Position numbers and translations under genes: made by a program. The notes under the pieces are model-generated. The model was not told the origin of the DNA. It saw only the letters and a list, made by a program, of their open reading frames with translations, and did not search any database. From Candidatus Hodarchaeota archaeon (GTDB lineage: Archaea > Asgardarchaeota > Heimdallarchaeia > Hodarchaeales > YT1-057): a stretch of 9,012 nt of DNA. Each line of letters begins with the position of its first letter. The stretch's first letter is position 1. The stretch is from NCBI GenBank assembly GCA_016839955.1, contig JAEOTI010000708.1, positions 1-9,012 of the forward strand, read 5' to 3'. This document shows positions 7,101-9,012 of the stretch, piece after piece.

Positions 7101-8420
7101 ATCATCTAATTCGTTCCATTCTCGAGTAAGTCGGATTGTATATCCTGATTGCGAATCAGCCATTCCTGAGTGTCGAGCTGCATTCCAAAAGCGTAGATAT
7201 ATTTTATTTTGTGTTCCCGGCTGGACTTCAGAGCTGTAGTATTCTCCACAATAGTAAACAATAATTAAAGATGTTCCATTTATTTCTGACTTGACATAAT
7301 TATCATTTATTGGATTTCCTGTTGCATAAAGAAAAGCGTCGTAATGAGGATCGTCTAATACATCATCTATTGATATATTAAGAGTGATTTTCTCACCACT
7401 ATCCACCATGAAGTAAAAATAGTCATTGAAGTCGTTTCTATCCATCCAAGCAGGAAACGGGGACACATTGATCTCTTGTGCATCCTGATATCTATTGTTT
7501 GTATCAGAATTTTCATCGCTCACCGTTCCTGAATAATCATGTTTCACTGGATCCATGTTTCGAAATCGAATGAAATAATTTCCACTTGAAAGTAATCCAG
7601 TTAAATTGTATTCTATGTCAAGAGTGTTTGCCCAATTGTCTATAGCAAGTAAATTATGCTCTGCATCATATAAATAAAGATCCACATATGAAGAACCAAC
7701 TGTTGTTACAATCTCTTCAATCTTGAGCATTTGACCAGAATAAAGTTGTAGATAATAGAAGTCGTTTTTGTCAGTCTCTGTTACAGAACCTGAAAGACTA
7801 ATGTCTGGAAGGCTTGCGTTAGGTGTTGTTATATAATCCGCAGATCTCCAACAACCATTTGCATCAGAAATGGAATGAGCATAGACCCAGTAGAAGTCAC
7901 TCCCTGAAGCACAATAAATAAGAATATACATACTCCCATATTCGTCATTTTCAGGAACTTCAACTGTGATATCTTCATATTGGTTTGAGGTTGAAGCCAT
8001 GTAATCATAATCAGTTCTCGAAGGAATGGAACTGAATTTGACATATACTTCAATATCTATCGCAGCAGGGTTGCTCTCAAATCCACTAATGTAGTAGTTA
8101 GCACTATTAAATAGTACATTGTTGAGAACATAATAATGATAAGTGCCAGATGAAATGCCTCCACCATAATACCAAGTTCCATTTGAGATTGTTCCAATTA
8201 TTGGTCCAAGAGTTTCTGGTGATTGTTTATCTTCATTTAAAGGTGAATTTTCCTCTTCTTGATTTAAATTCATCACTTTTGGATCATTAATTGATGTTTC
8301 AACAAAATCGCTTGAATTTTTGGAACCTTGTACAACATTTATTGTAGCAAGACCCGTACCAACCAATAAAAAAGTAATAATGAGTAGGCTTAGTATCGTA
8401 TCTTTTTTCAACCATATCAT
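4197..8420 (-). CDS. Giant secreted PPC-repeat surface protein with C-terminal anchor
   Basis: This is a complete 1407-residue predicted cell-surface protein. An N-terminal signal (Lys5-Lys6, hydrophobic 9-25) is followed by an acidic, Asn/Ser-rich linker (about 33-71). Then comes a canonical PPC-like module (72-185), ten divergent PPC-like repeats (186-1356), and a tail with a Gly-rich membrane segment and basic end (1376-1407). PPC domains are beta-sandwiches usually found behind secreted peptidases. Here no peptidase or other enzyme domain is visible, so a structural, adhesive or ligand-binding role is inferred. More than 30 N-x-S/T sequons suggest heavy N-glycosylation of an extracellular chain. 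Cysteines are few (eight) and scattered, so disulfide networks are unlikely. The ATG at 8420 is supported by AAGAGGAC about 8 bases upstream and gives a good signal peptide. The protein could belong to the S-layer or to an appendage; sequence alone does not decide. Confidence 0.85.
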   Translation of the reverse strand: MIWLKKDTILSLLIITFLLVGTGLATINVVQGSKNSSDFVETSINDPKVMNLNQEEENSPLNEDKQSPETLGPIIGTISNGTWYYGGGISSGTYHYYVLNNVLFNSANYYISGFESNPAAIDIEVYVKFSSIPSRTDYDYMASTSNQYEDITVEVPENDEYGSMYILIYCASGSDFYWVYAHSISDANGCWRSADYITTPNASLPDISLSGSVTETDKNDFYYLQLYSGQMLKIEEIVTTVGSSYVDLYLYDAEHNLLAIDNWANTLDIEYNLTGLLSSGNYFIRFRNMDPVKHDYSGTVSDENSDTNNRYQDAQEINVSPFPAWMDRNDFNDYFYFMVDSGEKITLNISIDDVLDDPHYDAFLYATGNPINDNYVKSEINGTSLIIVYYCGEYYSSEVQPGTQNKIYLRFWNAARHSGMADSQSGYTIRLTREWNELDDHMANATDYTTLGANDTSIKTGTLTGEEDINDWFNITTLQGYTIKIRVNSTEAPNPYLDGYLLNSTGHVMDFDTNFNISITYTARYNGSYFFRLYDAAAAYNHGSHSGDSAYTWYIYTTSVDGNDNFDTAEEVTPPKTIYSSVSILDIDDYYKFEVPSGFQIDASISSCGTLQGFLYNQSEHELGQDYGNSWTLTHQHKGIDTETYYVRVSNNDSLVACDYTLIITLSQIDGDGSMVGATPKALPLPGSTTGSGTLGGADINDYYSFSSQSGDKLWANVTGTDGTVVRFVKAHEGLEKTLVEGTIADGQPTIIEYYPHDFYPGETYYLRIGSPGGATANYDYNITRTEFDTDDGYYYYANNLDFNDTVTISDTLSDTDCNDWFIFNLDSGHRLDIDLTTTISDPHVGIQVMIAGWYEIFNDSQILHANYTNLYMIPYTAYIQVVNEAGTSGSYDLTITITAIDDDNNGSPDIAEDILLNSDQNDELSYNDINDYYAVEIRSGYNFTLHYNTSGFNGIGIYCLLYDQNGIILDASVSTLGTLNYFHQWLDPVYGYVQFYNYAPWVGFNETQSLGQYTWNATLVNDDPDGDFPNATTITRSEIKSDSLYVDISAPPFNFSDLNDFYKIDLVKGDVIQMSITFTGVTDPWFGVYIYNKDLMEVASATGSDALSLLYNVGSDAGTHYIRFYDLAFEPGDYTFTFAVHTDDDSYFEGATPVSPGHQTNDTMEYNDIVDFYSVYLGIGWRMKVNATVSGTTPGLDLLIYDPDEEAVLAEFGSVDYTQIEFTSEKNGTFYIQFYNSNGTSIEYEWWLFIYEDENGIFSTATAVGPGTIDDNVQEFDKYDYFVFTGISGKGFTISCSTNLTLELHLYNATESLVDSDVTSPGLAQTYTPSTGENKTFYILFYNPNGETGDYSFDITGVKELPGEEVPFWEEEIFGYPAWQLGAMGGGGLLFLLFIRKFIFRRGKKG
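4200..4295 (-). other. C-terminal membrane anchor of the surface protein
   Basis: Residues 1376-1407 read FGYPAW, a short spacer, GGGG, a hydrophobic stretch of about ten residues and a basic end (RKFIFRRGKKG). An aromatic/Gly-Pro lead-in, a single membrane span and a terminal Arg/Lys cluster are the layout of archaeal C-terminal sorting or anchoring signals. The lead-in resembles the GYP-type tails I associate with Asgard surface proteins. It may be a simple stop-transfer anchor or a processed sorting signal; no enzyme that would process it is present in the window. Confidence 0.6.
4353..7865 (-). repeat. Ten tandem divergent PPC-like protein repeats
   Basis: Residues 186-1356 divide into ten units of about 105-133 residues, beginning near 186, 301, 434, 561, 669, 787, 900, 1022, 1142 and 1252. 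Each starts with an Asp-rich turn (such as DGNDNF, DDDNNG, DENGIF) and then a small Ala/Thr patch. A D-x-ND-[YWF]-[YF] motif follows (KNDFYY, INDWFN, INDYYS, CNDWFI, LNDFYK), then SG, and near the end a strand of the type YYLRI, FYIQF or HYIRFY. The units are diverged in DNA and protein, so the expansion is old. The acidic turns could bind calcium, by analogy with other extracellular beta-sandwich repeats; this is inference. Confidence 0.8.
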
Positions 8421-8427
8421 GGTAATT

Positions 8428-8466
8428 GTCCTCTTTTAAAATTTCAAGAAAACTATCCTTATAATT
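8428..8466 (-). promoter_or_regulatory. Promoter and ribosome binding site of the surface-protein gene
   Basis: On the minus strand AAGAGGAC (8428-8435) is a strong Shine-Dalgarno sequence about 8 bases before the ATG. AATTATAA (8459-8466) is a TATA-like box about 25 bases further upstream. Transcription would start near 8437 and give a leader of about 17 bases, just long enough to carry the ribosome site. Confidence 0.45.
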
Positions 8467-8661
8467 AACTCTGAATGAAGGAATGAATTATTAGTAATCT
8501 GAATAATAAAAAAACCAAAATTTTTAGTTTAATTCAGTTCTTTTCATCAAATAACGAAAAAATTTAATTTTGTAGACACTCTAATTGATAGATAACTTGA
8601 TTTCATCATTTCTTAATTTAAATACGTTTTTTTAAACTCTAAAGGTTGCATCATAATTTAG

Positions 8662-8680
8662 AAAAATAAAAACCGGGAAA
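8662..8680 (-). terminator. T-rich terminator after the dehalogenase-like gene
   Basis: About 22 bases after the TAA of the dehalogenase-like gene the minus strand reads TTTCCCGGTTTTTATTTTTC. The T5-A-T5 tract has no good hairpin in front of it and closely matches the tract after the surface-protein gene. It suggests the dehalogenase transcript ends before the surface-protein promoter. Confidence 0.4.
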
Positions 8681-8701
8681 TAAAGAGAAAATTTAGTTCA
8701 A

Positions 8702-9012
8702 TTACTTCTCTAGATACTTTTTTGATTTCCAAAATTTCTCAGGATTTCCTTTCTTACCATACTTCCAGGGTGGCAGTTTTCCCATTAAATCATCTAAAAG
8801 CAACCAAAATCTGTTTAAGAATGAGAAATACTTAATAGAAAATCGTGCAATATTATGAACAAACCCTGTAGGTTTTGTGAAAGGACAAACACGAATACAG
8901 TTGGAACAATCTGAGGAATTTCGTGTCCAGAATTGATAACACGAGTCTACATTTACGTACCATTTGTAAACACCATTATTATTAGAAACTGTTCCATATG
9001 GGCTTTCCCAAG
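8702..9012 (-). CDS. Reductive-dehalogenase-like Fe-S protein (C-terminal part)
   Basis: The window holds the last 102 residues of a gene that continues beyond the right edge; the stop is TAA at 8702-8704. The visible part contains CYQFW followed by DCSNCIRVCPFTKP, giving Cys24, Cys35, Cys38 and Cys42 of the fragment. This C-x10-C-x2-C-x3-CP arrangement is the second [4Fe-4S] site of corrinoid-dependent reductive dehalogenases, where a Cys-x-x-Trp/Phe segment precedes the cluster. The following helix, an LDDLMG stretch and a Lys-rich end fit the C-terminus of that family. Full-length members reduce carbon-halogen bonds with cobalamin and two iron-sulfur clusters, often at the membrane. The corrinoid-binding core, the first cluster and any Tat signal lie outside the window, so activity cannot be judged. 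Epoxyqueuosine reductase is a relative but normally carries a different Trp-Gly-Cys context. A non-dehalogenating family member remains possible. Confidence 0.72.
   Translation of the reverse strand, partial: WESPYGTVSNNNGVYKWYVNVDSCYQFWTRNSSDCSNCIRVCPFTKPTGFVHNIARFSIKYFSFLNRFWLLLDDLMGKLPPWKYGKKGNPEKFWKSKKYLEK

Noticed and set aside
4353..7865. CRISPR array or recent DNA tandem repeat
   Set aside because: The repetition is at the protein level, with units over 300 bases long and strongly diverged in DNA. There are no short identical repeats with unique spacers.
4625..8053. Several short open frames of 60-100 codons on the minus strand inside the large surface gene
   Set aside because: They lie in another frame of a long, clearly coding gene, have no ribosome sites, and their readings are out-of-frame images of the Asp/Asn/Tyr-rich repeats.
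4197..8420. Secreted protease
   Set aside because: PPC modules often accompany proteases, but no catalytic motif such as a subtilase Asp/His/Ser set or HExxH is visible in the protein.
8421..8701. Small gene or RNA in the gap between the dehalogenase-like gene and the surface gene
   Set aside because: The stretch is A/T-rich with frequent stops on both strands and shows only a terminator-like tract and a promoter.
8702..9012. Epoxyqueuosine reductase (QueG) or a simple ferredoxin
   Set aside because: The cysteine after an aromatic CYQFW segment, the ten-residue gap before CxxCxxxCP and the C-terminal tail fit reductive dehalogenases better. The call stays tentative because the N-terminal part is missing.

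Overview
The window looks like a piece of an AT-rich archaeal chromosome, most likely from an Asgard archaeon. This rests on several clues. Intergenic DNA carries TATA-like boxes close to start codons and T-rich tracts after genes. One gene encodes a very long, sequon-rich secreted protein that ends in a short membrane anchor with an FGYP-type lead-in. There is also a small winged-helix protein of a kind common in archaea. The lineage is an inference; no rRNA or other marker gene is present.

Layout from left to right. Positions 47-1465 (minus) hold a complete PLP-dependent aromatic-amino-acid decarboxylase, followed at its 3' end by a small A/T hairpin and T-tract. Positions 1466-2099 are a 634-base intergenic region between two divergent genes. 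It holds probable promoters, a cluster of AAATTAATT boxes and two short overlapping open frames without good starts that may be decayed coding DNA. Positions 2100-3830 (plus) encode an orphan sensor histidine kinase: seven membrane segments, PAS, HisKA, HATPase. It converges on a 69-residue winged-helix protein (3881-4090, minus). Upstream of that on the same strand is the dominant gene (4197-8420, minus), a 1407-residue secreted, membrane-anchored protein made of one canonical PPC-like module and ten divergent PPC-like repeats. At the right edge (8702-9012, minus) is the C-terminal 102 residues of a reductive-dehalogenase-like iron-sulfur protein.

The genes do not form an obvious single pathway. 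The minus-strand order at the right is dehalogenase, surface protein, winged-helix protein. The gaps of about 281 and 106 bases each contain a T-rich terminator-like tract, so these are probably separate transcription units. The surface protein and the winged-helix gene both have good Shine-Dalgarno sequences, whereas the kinase and decarboxylase seem to have very short or no leaders. No CRISPR array, tRNA, rRNA, insertion sequence or attachment site was recognised. I see no compact new defence or mobile system. The most distinctive object is the PPC-repeat surface protein.
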